A stretch of 64,000 bases of DNA from positions 1 to 64,000 of the forward strand of contig NZ_VMSG01000007.1 of assembly GCF_007713465.1 (NCBI RefSeq), given 5' to 3'. Positions 50,644 to 60,120 of this stretch are shown piece by piece. Every line of letters begins with the position of its first letter. Positions within the stretch are counted from its first letter, which is position 1. The notes below the pieces were generated by a model. That model did no database searches, was not told the DNA's origin, and saw only the letters and a program-made list of their open reading frames with translations. Made by a program: the position numbers and the translations under genes. This DNA is from Pseudomonas sp. H3(2019) (GTDB lineage Bacteria; Pseudomonadota; Gammaproteobacteria; Pseudomonadales; Pseudomonadaceae).

Positions 50644-52005
50644 TCATACGCGGTTTTTGGCACTTCGTAAAAGTCGCTGCACGGACTGAGCCACACTCAG
50701 CAATGGCTCATCGCGGCCATGCCGATCAATCAGCATCAACCCCACAGGGGCTGTGCCGGATTCATGGCAAGGGATGGAAACAGAGCAGCCATCAAGAAAG
50801 TTGGCGAGCATGGGATTGCGCAGCAACAGCAGATTGAAGTGTTGGAAATCCCTGCTGTCTGCCACTTGGGAAAAGGTCGGTGCTATGATCGGGACCGTGG
50901 GGCATATCAACAGATCCACGTCCTGCATGCGCCGTTGCACACGCGTGATCCAGTCCCGGCGAGCGTTACAGGCATCCTCATAATCAGCCTTGCTGTACAA
51001 CATACCGTTCTCGATACGCGCCCGTACATTGGGGTCGTACTGATCCGCACAGGTGCGCAATATCTCCTGATGCAAGGCATAAGCTTCAACCGCCACAATC
51101 GCTCCCCGGCGATTGATCGTGGCCACTTCGGCCAACTCATCAAGCGCCATCTCCCGCAGCTCGGCGCCGGCATCGCGCAAGCGCTTCAAGACTGCCGAAT
51201 ACGTCTGCGCCACGTGCTGATCAAGGCCATCTAGCACCAGGGTCCGGGGCACGCCGAACTTCACTCCACGCAGATTGATTTCGGCAGGCAGGCGGATATC
51301 TTTTCCGGCAACGATGCTGTCGATAATCGCACAACAGCTTGCCTCGGGCGCCAGCACACCGACTGAATCGAGGCTCTTGGATAACCCAAACACCCCCCTG
51401 CCATTGACCCTCGATGCGCTGGGTTTGAAGCCGCTGATGCCGGTCAAGGCCGCAGGAATCCGGCACGAGCCACCGGTATCGGTACCGAGCCCAGCCGCCG
51501 CCATCCCGTCGGTGACAGATATTGCAGCCCCCGAGGACGAGCCCCCGGGGATGCGTTTGAGTGCACGCTCGAAGGGGTTGGCCGGCGTCCCGTAATGGGG
51601 GTTGAGACCAATGCCGGTATAGGCAAACTCGCTCATATTGGTTCGGCCGATGATGATCAAACCCGCAGCCTTCAGTCGCGCGACGGCGCAGGCGTCCTCG
51701 TGGGCCGGCGGTGCGCTGGATAGAACCTGGGACCCGGCTGCCGTCACCTGCCCCGCTACATCGAACAGATCCTTGACCGACACCGTGAGCCCTGCATAAG
51801 GCGACATCTGTTGGCCCTTCTGGCGCCAGGCATCAATCGCATCGGCCCGCAGCCGGGCGCCTCGCACATCAATATGCAAAAAGGTCTGCGCACCTTCACC
51901 CTCTGGATCAAGTGCACGTTCCAGGCAGGTTTCGAGCAGCGCGCGGCTGGTGGTTCGACCACACGCCAACTCAATACGCAGCGACTCCAGCGACATCAAG
52001 TTCAT
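50644..52005 (-). CDS. Amidase-signature hydrolase
   Basis: The 453-residue protein has the Ser-cisSer-Lys triad of the amidase signature family: Lys in VSVKDLFDV, Ser in the GGSSSGAA loop and the nucleophile in GTDTGGSCR. The start at 52005 follows GGAGGA. Enzymes of this family hydrolyse small amides, ureides and aryl amides. It lies 31 bp before the VOC gene and 104 bp after the aspartate dehydrogenase-like gene. With the PuuE-like deacetylase, it suggests breakdown of a nitrogen-containing, amide-bearing compound. Confidence 0.9.
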   Translation of the reverse strand: MNLMSLESLRIELACGRTTSRALLETCLERALDPEGEGAQTFLHIDVRGARLRADAIDAWRQKGQQMSPYAGLTVSVKDLFDVAGQVTAAGSQVLSSAPPAHEDACAVARLKAAGLIIIGRTNMSEFAYTGIGLNPHYGTPANPFERALKRIPGGSSSGAAISVTDGMAAAGLGTDTGGSCRIPAALTGISGFKPSASRVNGRGVFGLSKSLDSVGVLAPEASCCAIIDSIVAGKDIRLPAEINLRGVKFGVPRTLVLDGLDQHVAQTYSAVLKRLRDAGAELREMALDELAEVATINRRGAIVAVEAYALHQEILRTCADQYDPNVRARIENGMLYSKADYEDACNARRDWITRVQRRMQDVDLLICPTVPIIAPTFSQVADSRDFQHFNLLLLRNPMLANFLDGCSVSIPCHESGTAPVGLMLIDRHGRDEPLLSVAQSVQRLLRSAKNRV

Positions 52006-52109
52006 AACAGAAAATCCTCCATGATCAATCAAGCGATTAGCCTGGGCCGATAGTCCGGTGTCAGCACAGGTTGCAGGCAGCCCGCTCGCAGGCGCGATAC
52101 GAGTGAGGT

Positions 52110-52934
52110 TTACGTCCCGATGCGCAGCGGCGCGTTCATCTTGCGCAGCAAGGCCACGACACTCTGTGCGGTAATACGACCGGTCTTGGGGTTGTCCGAG
52201 GGGATGTTCTCGATGGTCATGGTCAGGCGCGCCGAATCGGCATCGACCTCGATCAAATGGGTATTGCGGGTCACTGTCGGGTCCGCCCAGATTTCCAGGG
52301 TCGTGCGGTCAGGGCCGATCCCTGCCAGCGATAAGGCGACCACCACATTGAGGTTGGCCGGAAACCCGCGAGCAGCCTCGCGTGCACTGCCGCTGAACAC
52401 GCGCTTGGGCTTGTCGAGCCCTTCGATGCTGATGCAGTTCTCCAGCAGATATGGCGCACCCGCCAGGCCATGAGGTGGCTTGCGCGTGATCATTCGTACA
52501 GAGTGAATCACGCCCTCCGCCGCTGCGGTCACTGCATCCAGCCCAAGCAAGGCACCGCTAGGCACAAGAATCTGGCCACCATGCAGACGCGCGAGGTCGA
52601 TCAGGTGCGGGTTGTCCAACAAGGCGCTGGAACTGAGCACCACCAGCTTTTTACCGGCGCTCAGAACGGGCAGCGCAATCTTCGGCAACAGCGCCGCGGG
52701 TGCGCATTCGATGACCACATCGCAGGCCAGCGCCAATTCATCCAGGTCCAGCAGCGCCGGAGGATTCTTCAGGTAGGCCAACACCCCTGCTGCGCGCTCG
52801 GGATTGCGTACGGTGACACCCACCAGACGGATGCCGGGGATGCCTGCATCAAAGGCTCGCGCCAACGACACACCGACAGCGCCCAGACCGACGATGCCGA
52901 TGCGCAAATCGGAAGAATATGGGCTAGTGGTCAT
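52110..52934 (-). CDS. L-aspartate dehydrogenase family protein
   Basis: The 274-residue protein has an N-terminal Rossmann fold (IGIVGLGAVGVSLA) and the C-terminal aspartate dehydrogenase core (GFPANLNVVVALSLAGIGPD, then ADPTVTRNTHLIEVDAD). NadX-type enzymes oxidise L-aspartate to iminoaspartate or oxaloacetate with NAD(P). In catabolic operons, relatives act on other amino acids. It overlaps the deacetylase stop by four bases, so the two are translationally coupled. It is not next to nadA or nadC, so an NAD-biosynthesis role is unlikely. Confidence 0.8.
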   Translation of the reverse strand: MTTSPYSSDLRIGIVGLGAVGVSLARAFDAGIPGIRLVGVTVRNPERAAGVLAYLKNPPALLDLDELALACDVVIECAPAALLPKIALPVLSAGKKLVVLSSSALLDNPHLIDLARLHGGQILVPSGALLGLDAVTAAAEGVIHSVRMITRKPPHGLAGAPYLLENCISIEGLDKPKRVFSGSAREAARGFPANLNVVVALSLAGIGPDRTTLEIWADPTVTRNTHLIEVDADSARLTMTIENIPSDNPKTGRITAQSVVALLRKMNAPLRIGT

Positions 52935-53842
52935 GCTTGGGCTCCCTGAGGGCTATCGTTGAAATCCGGCATAATCTGCTGCGCGTAATGCTTGGCAATT
53001 TCCCCGGCGGTGGTGAACCAAACGGCATCGTCCCGGCGTTTGATGTGTTCGAGCAGTTTGCGCAAGGCTCGTAGTCGAAACGGCTGACCCATGATGAAGG
53101 TGTGCAAGGTCATACCGTAGACGAGGGACTGCTCGGTGGACTGGACCAGCATTTCATCGAAATTGGCGATCGCCATTTCCGCGAAGGCCGGTGCAGTTCC
53201 GTGATGCAGAACGACCATAGGTACATCGTTGACTTCATGCGGATACGGCAGGCTCAGCAGCTTGCCTTCACGGGTTTTCATCCATACCGGCTGGTCATCC
53301 ATCGGCCAGTCCAGAGTGTATAAATAGCCGGCTTCTTGAAGCAGGTCTTCGGTAACAGCGCTGGGGTTGGCACCGGGGCTCATCCAGCCGGCGGGCTGTA
53401 CGCCGCTGTGTTGCTTGATCGATTCGGTCGCCGAATGGATCAACTGCCATTCCTGTTCCTCTGACAAACCGTTCTGTATTTCGGAGTTGCTGCGCCCATG
53501 GGCAACGATTTCCGCTCCGGCGTCTACCAATGCCTGTACCAGCTCAGGGCAGTGCTCATAGCATTCAGTGTTGAGCAACACCGTAAGCGGAATGCCCAAC
53601 TCCTTGCACAGTGCCAGAATGCGCCAGCCGCCGACGCGATTGCCGTACTCGCGCCAGGCCCAGTTGTAGGTATTGGGTTGAGGAATACCGGGCGAGTAAG
53701 ACAGCCCGAGCCCGCCGCTGCCGTAGGAAAAATGCTCGACGCAGAGCGCGACATAAAACGCCAGTCGCTTGCCCTCCGGCCATTGGAAATCTGCGCGTGA
53801 CTCTATGCCTGAATAAGCAAAGCGATTAGGTCCAGGTAGCAT
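52931..53842 (-). CDS. Polysaccharide deacetylase, PuuE/allantoinase-like
   Basis: The 303-residue protein has the NodB-type fold used by PuuE allantoinases: FYVALCVEHFSY near the N-terminus, LTVLLNTECYEHCPEL, AHGRSNSEIQ and the late MSPGANPS and HTFIMGQP motifs. Metal-dependent hydrolysis of an acyl or cyclic amide bond is expected. The ATG at 53842 is used; the two upstream codons begin with TTG. It is 58 bp after the binding-protein gene and overlaps the dehydrogenase gene by four bases. The substrate is probably a cyclic amide or ureide rather than a polysaccharide. Confidence 0.85.
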   Translation of the reverse strand: MLPGPNRFAYSGIESRADFQWPEGKRLAFYVALCVEHFSYGSGGLGLSYSPGIPQPNTYNWAWREYGNRVGGWRILALCKELGIPLTVLLNTECYEHCPELVQALVDAGAEIVAHGRSNSEIQNGLSEEQEWQLIHSATESIKQHSGVQPAGWMSPGANPSAVTEDLLQEAGYLYTLDWPMDDQPVWMKTREGKLLSLPYPHEVNDVPMVVLHHGTAPAFAEMAIANFDEMLVQSTEQSLVYGMTLHTFIMGQPFRLRALRKLLEHIKRRDDAVWFTTAGEIAKHYAQQIMPDFNDSPQGAQA

Positions 53843-53900
53843 GAACAAGTCTCTTTTGATGATGGTTCTTGAAGGCGTGGGAGAAACCGTTAGCCGAGGG

Positions 53901-54872
53901 TCACGGGGTGTAACTGGCAGGCGCCATGACCTGGTCCAGGTTGATTGTTGCCACGTTCTGGGGCGAGATTTTCAGGGCGGGCAGCGACACGACTTTTTCG
54001 ACGCTTTGCTTGTGCGCTGCAGCAACGGCCAGGCGCAAGGCGGAACGCCCCTGCTCTACCACCTGTTGCACAGAACTGCACACCACCTCGTTGTTGGCCA
54101 ACAACTCCCGGGTGGTCGGGCTGAAGTTAGAGGTGGAAACCTTGACTTGCTCCAGACGGCCGGAGGCACGTAGCGCGGCCACGGCACCTGCGGCCATGTC
54201 TTCGGTGGCCGAGTAGATACCTTTGAGGTTGGCGAATCGCTGCAACCAGTCTTCGGTGGTGTTGAGCGAGGCGTTGCGGTTGTCTGCCAAGCGCGATTGC
54301 GCTACCACGTTGATCCCGGGGAATTTGTCTTTGAGGGTCTCGCGAAAGCCTTGGGCGCGCAGGTCGGACCACGCTTGCCCGGAGGGACCTGCGAGCATTG
54401 CCACATCACCCTGTCCTTGCAGCGCCTCACCGAGGCATTCGGCCTGCATGCGGCCCATGTCGTAATGATCGGCGGTGACGATGGAAGTCAGGTGCTGACT
54501 GTTGGGCGGCGACGAAATACCAATCACCGCAATCCCCTGGCGCACCGCCTGATCGACCACCGCGCGCACCGCGTCACCGTTGGTTGCTCCGACGACGATG
54601 GCCCCGACACGTCGCTGGATCAACGACTGCAACTGGGAGATCTGCTGGGCAACATTGCCATCCCCACCAGCGCTGAGCTTGATCAGTTTGACGCCCTCCT
54701 TGCTCGCCTCGTCCTGCGCGCCATAGGCGTTGGATATCCAGAAAGACTGCGACAGGCTTGGTACGGCATAGCCGATCGTCAACTCTTCGGCGCCCGCTCC
54801 GGCGACGCACGATAGGGTTACGGCAAGCATTGCAAGTGGCGCACGCCAAGGCTGTATGAACGTTTTCATCAT
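53901..54872 (-). CDS. Sugar-type ABC transporter periplasmic binding protein
   Basis: The 323-residue protein has a signal peptide (MMKTFIQPWRAPLAMLAVTL, then cleavage after GAGA) and the periplasmic-binding fold of the RbsB type (AVPSLSQSFWISNAYGAQDE, then GAIVVGATNGDAV and GIAVIGISSPP). It would capture the substrate in the periplasm and deliver it to the two permeases. It overlaps the upstream permease gene by four bases (ATGA). The ligand cannot be read from the sequence; the linked enzymes suggest a nitrogen-containing, sugar-like or ureide compound. Confidence 0.9.
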   Translation of the reverse strand: MMKTFIQPWRAPLAMLAVTLSCVAGAGAEELTIGYAVPSLSQSFWISNAYGAQDEASKEGVKLIKLSAGGDGNVAQQISQLQSLIQRRVGAIVVGATNGDAVRAVVDQAVRQGIAVIGISSPPNSQHLTSIVTADHYDMGRMQAECLGEALQGQGDVAMLAGPSGQAWSDLRAQGFRETLKDKFPGINVVAQSRLADNRNASLNTTEDWLQRFANLKGIYSATEDMAAGAVAALRASGRLEQVKVSTSNFSPTTRELLANNEVVCSSVQQVVEQGRSALRLAVAAAHKQSVEKVVSLPALKISPQNVATINLDQVMAPASYTP

Positions 54873-55837
54873 GATTCACCGTATGCGGTAGAGGAGGAAA
54901 AAAGCCGCAGGATCAAACGATCCAGGCCGCCAGCAACGAGAATGATCAGGCCCATCACGATCTCCGCGATGAACGGTGACACCCCTTCGATATTCAATGC
55001 GGTCTCCAGCGCCTGGATCAGCAGCACGCCGAAAAACACCGGCCAGACGCTTGCCGTCCCGCCCTGCAACGCGGTGCCGCCAATCACGGCCGCGGCCACC
55101 GACTGCAGTGCCCAACTGACGCCCTCGGTGGGCAAGCCGGTGCCGGTCTTGCAAAACAGCACGGCGCCAGCCAGGCCCGCCAATGCGCCACAGGCCAGAT
55201 AGGCGAGGCACGTCACCCGGCGACTGTCGACGCCCACCAGTGACGCGGCCTGCGGGTCGCAGCCGACCATGAACAGGTGCCGCCCGAGGGTGAACTTCTT
55301 CAGGATCAGCCCGACCAGCAGCATGCAGATCAAGGCCGGGGCCAGCAGCAGTGGGATCCCTGCGATGTTTTGAAAGGCCAGGTCGGTCAGTGTGCTGGCG
55401 TCGGCGGGCACCACCGGTTGACCGTCATCGGAAATCAGCCGCGCCAGGCCTTGAGCCGCGATCATGCTGCACAGTGTCGCGACAATCGGCTGCACCCGAA
55501 GGTAGGCAATCAGCAGCCCATTGAGGCCACCGAACAGCAAACCGGCCATCACCGCGAGGGCGATCGAGGGCGTGCCCAGCCAATCCATGGTCAATGCCGC
55601 GACGGTGCTGGAACAGGCGGCGACCGCCCCCACCGAAATATCAAATCCGCGCACCAGCATCACCAGCATCTGCCCTAACGCCAACAGCGCGAGGATGGCG
55701 GCTTGCGAGCCGATGTTTTGCAGGTTGCCCGGGCTTGCGTAATCGGCAACCAGGACCCCTGCCACCAGCAGGATAAGAAGCAAGGCACCGGGAGCCACCA
55801 GAAAACGAGCCTGGCGGTTGATCGTTGATGTCTTCAT
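54869..55837 (-). CDS. RbsC-type ABC permease (second copy)
   Basis: The 322-residue membrane protein has the branched-chain/ribose-type permease pattern: about 8-10 hydrophobic helices and the family motif GFDISVGAVAACSS near residue 65, with VDSRRVTCLAYLACGALAG later. It overlaps the preceding permease gene by four bases and the binding-protein gene by four bases. Together with the first permease it should form a heterodimeric channel in the inner membrane. Confidence 0.9.
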   Translation of the reverse strand: MKTSTINRQARFLVAPGALLLILLVAGVLVADYASPGNLQNIGSQAAILALLALGQMLVMLVRGFDISVGAVAACSSTVAALTMDWLGTPSIALAVMAGLLFGGLNGLLIAYLRVQPIVATLCSMIAAQGLARLISDDGQPVVPADASTLTDLAFQNIAGIPLLLAPALICMLLVGLILKKFTLGRHLFMVGCDPQAASLVGVDSRRVTCLAYLACGALAGLAGAVLFCKTGTGLPTEGVSWALQSVAAAVIGGTALQGGTASVWPVFFGVLLIQALETALNIEGVSPFIAEIVMGLIILVAGGLDRLILRLFSSSTAYGES

Positions 55838-56820
55838 TGAGTGTTGCCCGTGAGCAGGTGGATGCAGCGTCGACGAACGTTGGGCAATTGCGGCAGCACC
55901 ACCGCGACAGCGATAACCAGCGCCATCAGCAACTGCTGCCAGGCGGAGGTCAGGTTGAGCAGCACCACCGCGTTATTGAGCATGGCGATGATCAGCGCCC
56001 CGCACACCACCTGCACCGCAGAGCCGCGCCCGCCATTCAACGGAATCCCGCCAATGGCACAGACCGCGATGGTGGCGAACGCCAGGTCGGGGTAAAGATT
56101 GGGCTGACCGGAGCCGACGCGGCTGGTCAGAATCGCCCCGGCCAGTGCGCAAAACAGCCCGGCGACGACATAGGCCAGCAACACCATGCGCCGTGCCGGC
56201 AGACCGGCATTCAGTGCGGCGTTGAAGTTGGTCCCGACCAGATACCAGCTGCGCCCGACCAGCGTGTACCGCAACAGGCCATGCAGGCTCAGTACCGCAA
56301 GCAGTGCGAGGATGATCGGCACCGGGATGCCGGCGACATACCCGCTGCCCAGCCACAGGAAGCCCGACGAAAGTGCAGCATCCAGCGGCATTCCGCCGGA
56401 CAACAGCGAGGCCAGGCCATGCAGGACCATCAACATGCCCAGGGTCACCAGGAAGGCCGGAAGTTTCAGGTACGCGATCAGTAAACCATTGCATAAGCCG
56501 ACCAGCACCACGACACAGATGCCGCCGGCAAATGCCAGCGCGACACCCTGCTCGGGTGCCAGTATCACGGTGACGACGCTGAGCAACGCGACCGCCGAGC
56601 CCATTGAGAAATCAATTCCGCCGACGATCAGGATCCCGGTCTGCCCGCACGCCGCAATCAGCAGAATCGAGCCGACACGCAATACGTTCTGCAGGTTGTC
56701 CACGGACAGGAATCTCGGCACGAACAGTACACACAAGGCAAACACCATTAACGGCACGGCAATCACACCGATCCGTGAGCCCAGCGCAATCGCCGGACGC
56801 GGTTTGATCAAGATCGTCAT
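55834..56820 (-). CDS. RbsC-type ABC permease (first copy)
   Basis: The ATG at 56820 overlaps the ATPase stop by one base (TGATG), so this start is preferred over upstream in-frame codons. The 328-residue protein has many hydrophobic helices (IGVIAVPLMVFALCVLFV and so on) and the motif GGIDFSMGSAVALLSVVTV, typical of ribose-type permeases. It is the first of two permease genes in the operon. Transport across the inner membrane with the second permease is expected. Confidence 0.9.
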   Translation of the reverse strand: MTILIKPRPAIALGSRIGVIAVPLMVFALCVLFVPRFLSVDNLQNVLRVGSILLIAACGQTGILIVGGIDFSMGSAVALLSVVTVILAPEQGVALAFAGGICVVVLVGLCNGLLIAYLKLPAFLVTLGMLMVLHGLASLLSGGMPLDAALSSGFLWLGSGYVAGIPVPIILALLAVLSLHGLLRYTLVGRSWYLVGTNFNAALNAGLPARRMVLLAYVVAGLFCALAGAILTSRVGSGQPNLYPDLAFATIAVCAIGGIPLNGGRGSAVQVVCGALIIAMLNNAVVLLNLTSAWQQLLMALVIAVAVVLPQLPNVRRRCIHLLTGNTQ

Positions 56821-58310
56821 CAGCTCGCTCCCGCCATCATTGAAAGGACTGCATCGGTTTGTGCATCGGCCATCATTCGGCCCGCGACCTGATGGGAGGC
56901 GACCACCAGCAACTGATGACACAACGTGTTCACCTCCAGCAGATCGGACGACACCACGATGATCGCAATGCCGCGACAGGCCAGTGCGCGAAGCGCTTGA
57001 TGAATGCTTTCGCGGGCCCCCACATCAACCCCACGGGTCGGCTCCAGCACCACCAGGACCCGCAGGTTCGGCAGCACCAGATTGCGCAGAAACAGCAGTT
57101 TTTGTTGATTGCCACCGCTGTAATACGCCGCATCCAGATCCAGCCGTGGCGGGTTGAGATTAAATTGTGCGATCAAGGCGTCAAACGGAGTTGCCTCCTC
57201 GCGCAAGCGCAGCACTCCCCAGCTCGAAAAACCACGCAAGACCGATGCCGAGGCGTTTTTCAGCGCGGACAAGCCGAGGAACAAACCATCGGCATGCCGA
57301 TCCGAGGGCACGTAGCCGATACCGGCGCGCATTGCTGACTGGCGATCACTGACAACCTCCGCCGTTGCATTGAGCGAGACCGACCCGCCGTGGCTGCTGG
57401 CCGCACCCGCCAGCACCTCACCCAGACGCAGGGCGCCGGAACCGGCGACACCGACGATGCCGAGCACTTCACCCCGGTGCACGCAAAGCGATAACGGCTG
57501 CGCCGTGGGTGTCAGCCGTATGTCCTTGGCCTCAAGCACCACCTCGCCCCGGGAACTCACGCACAGTGCCTGCGGCTCAAAGGTTTGCCCGAGCATGTGC
57601 TGGACGATCTGCGCCGCTGAAATATCGTCACGGGCAGCGGCATTTACCACTGTCAGGCCATCGCGCAGAATGGTCACGGCGTCTGCCATGCGCTTGATGT
57701 CATCGATCTTGTGCGAGATGTAGAGAATCGCTGTGCCTTTGGCGCACAGCACCTGCAACGCCTGGTGCAGGCGATCGGCTTCCCTGGCACCCAAAGCAGC
57801 GGTCGGCTCATCGAGAATCAGCACCGAACAGCGCCGGCCCACGCCACGGGCGATTTCCAGCAACTGCCGTTCGCCCAGAGACAGCTCATCGACCAAGCTG
57901 TCCAGCGATACATCCAGGCCCACCATGTTCAGCACTTCAGACGCTTGCTGGCGATCCAGACAGTTGTTCCGCGCCCACGAATGTTGCGCAGTACCCAGGC
58001 CAAAGGCACTCAGGTTTTCAAGCACGGTCAATGGGGTGAACAAGGTGGAGTGCTGATAAACCGGAACCACGCCCTGGTTCAACGCATCGCGCACCGAACC
58101 GAAGACCACCGGCTGCCCGTCCAGCACGAGTGCGCCGTCGTCCGGACGAATGGCGCCGACCAGGATTTTGACGAATGTCGATTTTCCTGCGCCGTTCTCC
58201 CCCATCAATGCGTGAATCTGCCCCGCTTTCAACACCAGGTTCGCATCACGCAGAGCGCAGGTAGTGCCGTAGTGCTTGGAAATTCCTGACGCCTGAAAAA
58301 TGGTTTTCAT
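56820..58310 (-). CDS. RbsA-type ABC transporter ATPase
   Basis: The 496-residue protein has two ABC domains. The first has Walker A GENGAGKST, signature LSLGERQLLEIA and Walker B LILDEPTAAL. The second is degenerate, with no typical Walker A but YYSGGNQQKLLFLRNL and VLEPTRGVDVGA; this asymmetry is normal for RbsA/MglA. It is the first gene of the minus-strand operon and is read away from the LysR gene. The 162-bp region to that gene should carry the promoter. It powers import of the unidentified substrate. Confidence 0.92.
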   Translation of the reverse strand: MKTIFQASGISKHYGTTCALRDANLVLKAGQIHALMGENGAGKSTFVKILVGAIRPDDGALVLDGQPVVFGSVRDALNQGVVPVYQHSTLFTPLTVLENLSAFGLGTAQHSWARNNCLDRQQASEVLNMVGLDVSLDSLVDELSLGERQLLEIARGVGRRCSVLILDEPTAALGAREADRLHQALQVLCAKGTAILYISHKIDDIKRMADAVTILRDGLTVVNAAARDDISAAQIVQHMLGQTFEPQALCVSSRGEVVLEAKDIRLTPTAQPLSLCVHRGEVLGIVGVAGSGALRLGEVLAGAASSHGGSVSLNATAEVVSDRQSAMRAGIGYVPSDRHADGLFLGLSALKNASASVLRGFSSWGVLRLREEATPFDALIAQFNLNPPRLDLDAAYYSGGNQQKLLFLRNLVLPNLRVLVVLEPTRGVDVGARESIHQALRALACRGIAIIVVSSDLLEVNTLCHQLLVVASHQVAGRMMADAQTDAVLSMMAGAS

Positions 58311-58472
58311 TGTACTTAGGCTCTTCCAACTCTGGGTTTACACGCCCCCGCCGGCACTAGTCGCCGGCTGATGGGTGATATTAGGGGCGACCTGCGAGGC
58401 CTGACAAACAACTTGTTGCACCCCCATGCATGAGCCAGAATCATGCATGGACCTTTCCCAGGTGGTACCCAT

Positions 58473-59453
58473 ATGTCGTCTCAGTTACCTCCGCTCGCTG
58501 CCCTCAGGGTGTTCGAAGTCGCCGCCCGTCATCTGTCTTTCACCGATGCGGGCAAGGAGCTGTTCATTACCCAAAGCGCCGTCAGTCGCCAGATCCGCAC
58601 CCTGGAATCCTTCCTGGGCTGCAAGCTGTTCGTGCGCATGACCCGGCGCATCGAACTGACCGACGCCGGCAAGCAATACCTGCAGAGCATTCAGGCCGCG
58701 TTCCAAGCCATTGCCAAGGCCACCACCAAAGTCAGGAACTACAAAGACCCGCAGAGAGTGACGGTCAACGTGCTGCCGACGCTCGCCACACTCTGGCTGA
58801 TGCCACGCTTGGGCAATTTCACCCAGGCTTATCCGGACATCGAGCTACGCCTGATCACCTCGATCCATCCGGTGGATTTTCATTCAGGCACCGTCGACGT
58901 CGCACTACGGGTCGGGCGGCTGCCGGGCAAGGTCTATCAGAAGAACCAGCCGCACATAGAATTGGAAATGGTCGAAAGTTGGGCCGGCGTCAGGGCTGAG
59001 CCGTTGTTTGCCGACGTGCTGGTGCCGGTCATTGCCCGCCGCCTACTGTCCCAGGGCGCACCGCTGGAGACGCCCAAGGATCTGTTGCATTACCGGCTGA
59101 TCAATACCTCAAGCCGCAAGCATGCCTGGCCTGACTGGCTTGGCCTGCACAAGCTCAATTACGAAAAATTCAAGGAGACGGTGGATTTCGGGCACTTTTT
59201 TATTGCGTTGCAGGCAGCACGGGATTGCAAGGGCGTGGCAATCGTGCCGTTGGTGCTGCTCCAGCAATGCGATTTTCGCCATGAACTGCAGTGCCCTTTC
59301 GAGCCTGGGCTTGAGAGTGCCGGGGAGTATTACCTGCTGACCGGCAAAGACGCGGCGGAGGACCGCTCCCTGAGATTGTTCTGCAAATGGGTGCAGAGTG
59401 AGGCGGCGCAGATTCGTGAACTGGCGAGCAAGATCATTCATGAAGCCAAGTGA
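58473..59453 (+). CDS. LysR-family regulator, GcvA-like
   Basis: The start at 58473 follows AGGTGG and gives a 326-residue protein beginning MSSQLPPLAALRVFEVAARH. The winged HTH (LSFTDAGKELFITQSAVSRQ, then RTLESFLGCKLFVR) is of the GcvA/AmpR type, and a periplasmic-binding-like effector domain follows. It is divergent from the nine-gene transport and catabolic operon and is very likely its regulator, binding in the 162-bp intergenic region and sensing the substrate or a pathway intermediate. Confidence 0.9.
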   Translation: MSSQLPPLAALRVFEVAARHLSFTDAGKELFITQSAVSRQIRTLESFLGCKLFVRMTRRIELTDAGKQYLQSIQAAFQAIAKATTKVRNYKDPQRVTVNVLPTLATLWLMPRLGNFTQAYPDIELRLITSIHPVDFHSGTVDVALRVGRLPGKVYQKNQPHIELEMVESWAGVRAEPLFADVLVPVIARRLLSQGAPLETPKDLLHYRLINTSSRKHAWPDWLGLHKLNYEKFKETVDFGHFFIALQAARDCKGVAIVPLVLLQQCDFRHELQCPFEPGLESAGEYYLLTGKDAAEDRSLRLFCKWVQSEAAQIRELASKIIHEAK

Positions 59454-59532
59454 ATTCCACCGCGCATGCCCTCAGCTCATGCCTGCGTGCAATCAAATCG
59501 TTTGTCAGTGCATGAGCACCTGCCAATGATCG

Positions 59533-59757
59533 ATGGTCACCGCACTGGCAGACGAAGAGATCCAGTGCAATCAGTTCGGCAGGGTCAAGGTGAAGTTCCA
59601 TTGGGACCACGAAGGCAAATTAGACGACAAGAGTAGTTGCTGGCTGGGAGTATCCCCCAGTAGAAGCTGTGACATTGCGATCCCTCGAATGGGAATGGAA
59701 GTGATAGTTGCATTTCTTGAAATGCGACCCTGACCAACCGCTGATCAGCGGCTGCCT
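59533..59757 (+). pseudogene. VgrG (type VI secretion spike) fragment
   Basis: The frame contains DEEIQCNQFGRVKVKFHWDH, then DDKSSCW and IAIPRMGMEVIVAFLE, which matches the gp27/gp5-like OB part of VgrG. The expected DPDQPLISGC follows in another frame. A conserved stretch between SSCW and IAIPR is shortened. Only about 75 of 600-plus codons remain. It is a relic of a VgrG island. Confidence 0.8.
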
Positions 59758-59859
59758 GTCGTCGTGATAGTACTCAAGGGCACATCGCCCTTGAGATGAT
59801 TCTTTCCCTACTCTCTCCACGCGCGAGGTCCTGCTACTGTCAGGCATCTATGGACCTGT

Positions 59860-60120
59860 TCAGCGGGTTTTGGGCGACGCCTTGACTGAACGGCGTGAGC
59901 TCTTCTCGCCGAGAGAGCTGTGGCACGCCGCCAGCTGTTCGCTCAGAACCTCCGCACGCGCTAGTGCCGCAGCAGCTTGCTCGCGGGTGCTGGTCAGCTC
60001 AGTCTCAACCCGCTGCAGGGTATGCTTGAGGTCGTCACGTTGTTCGCTTGCCGCCACGCACGCCTGGCGGGCCTGCTCCAACTGCTCACGCCAGGCCTGA
60101 CCCTGCGCCTCGGCGGTGTC
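59860..60120 (-). pseudogene. KfrA-like coiled-coil protein, C-terminal fragment
   Basis: The frame is open from at least 60120 to a stop at 59860 and reads as a Gln/Ala/Glu-rich coiled coil (WREQLEQARQACVAASEQRD, then LQRVETELTSTREQAAAALA) with a basic tail. No DNA-binding N-terminus or start remains. It resembles the coiled-coil end of KfrA/TnpT-type proteins such as the one at 20885, so it may be a relic of a similar module. Confidence 0.5.

Noticed and set aside
50613..50696. N-terminal extension of the VOC protein
   Set aside because: It overlaps the amidase 3' end and starts without a ribosome site. The ATG at 50612 begins with the typical VOC first strand.
54127..58056. Many long open frames on the opposite strand of the ABC operon
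   Set aside because: High-GC third positions produce antisense open frames. They have low-complexity Arg/Ala/Pro composition and no family match.
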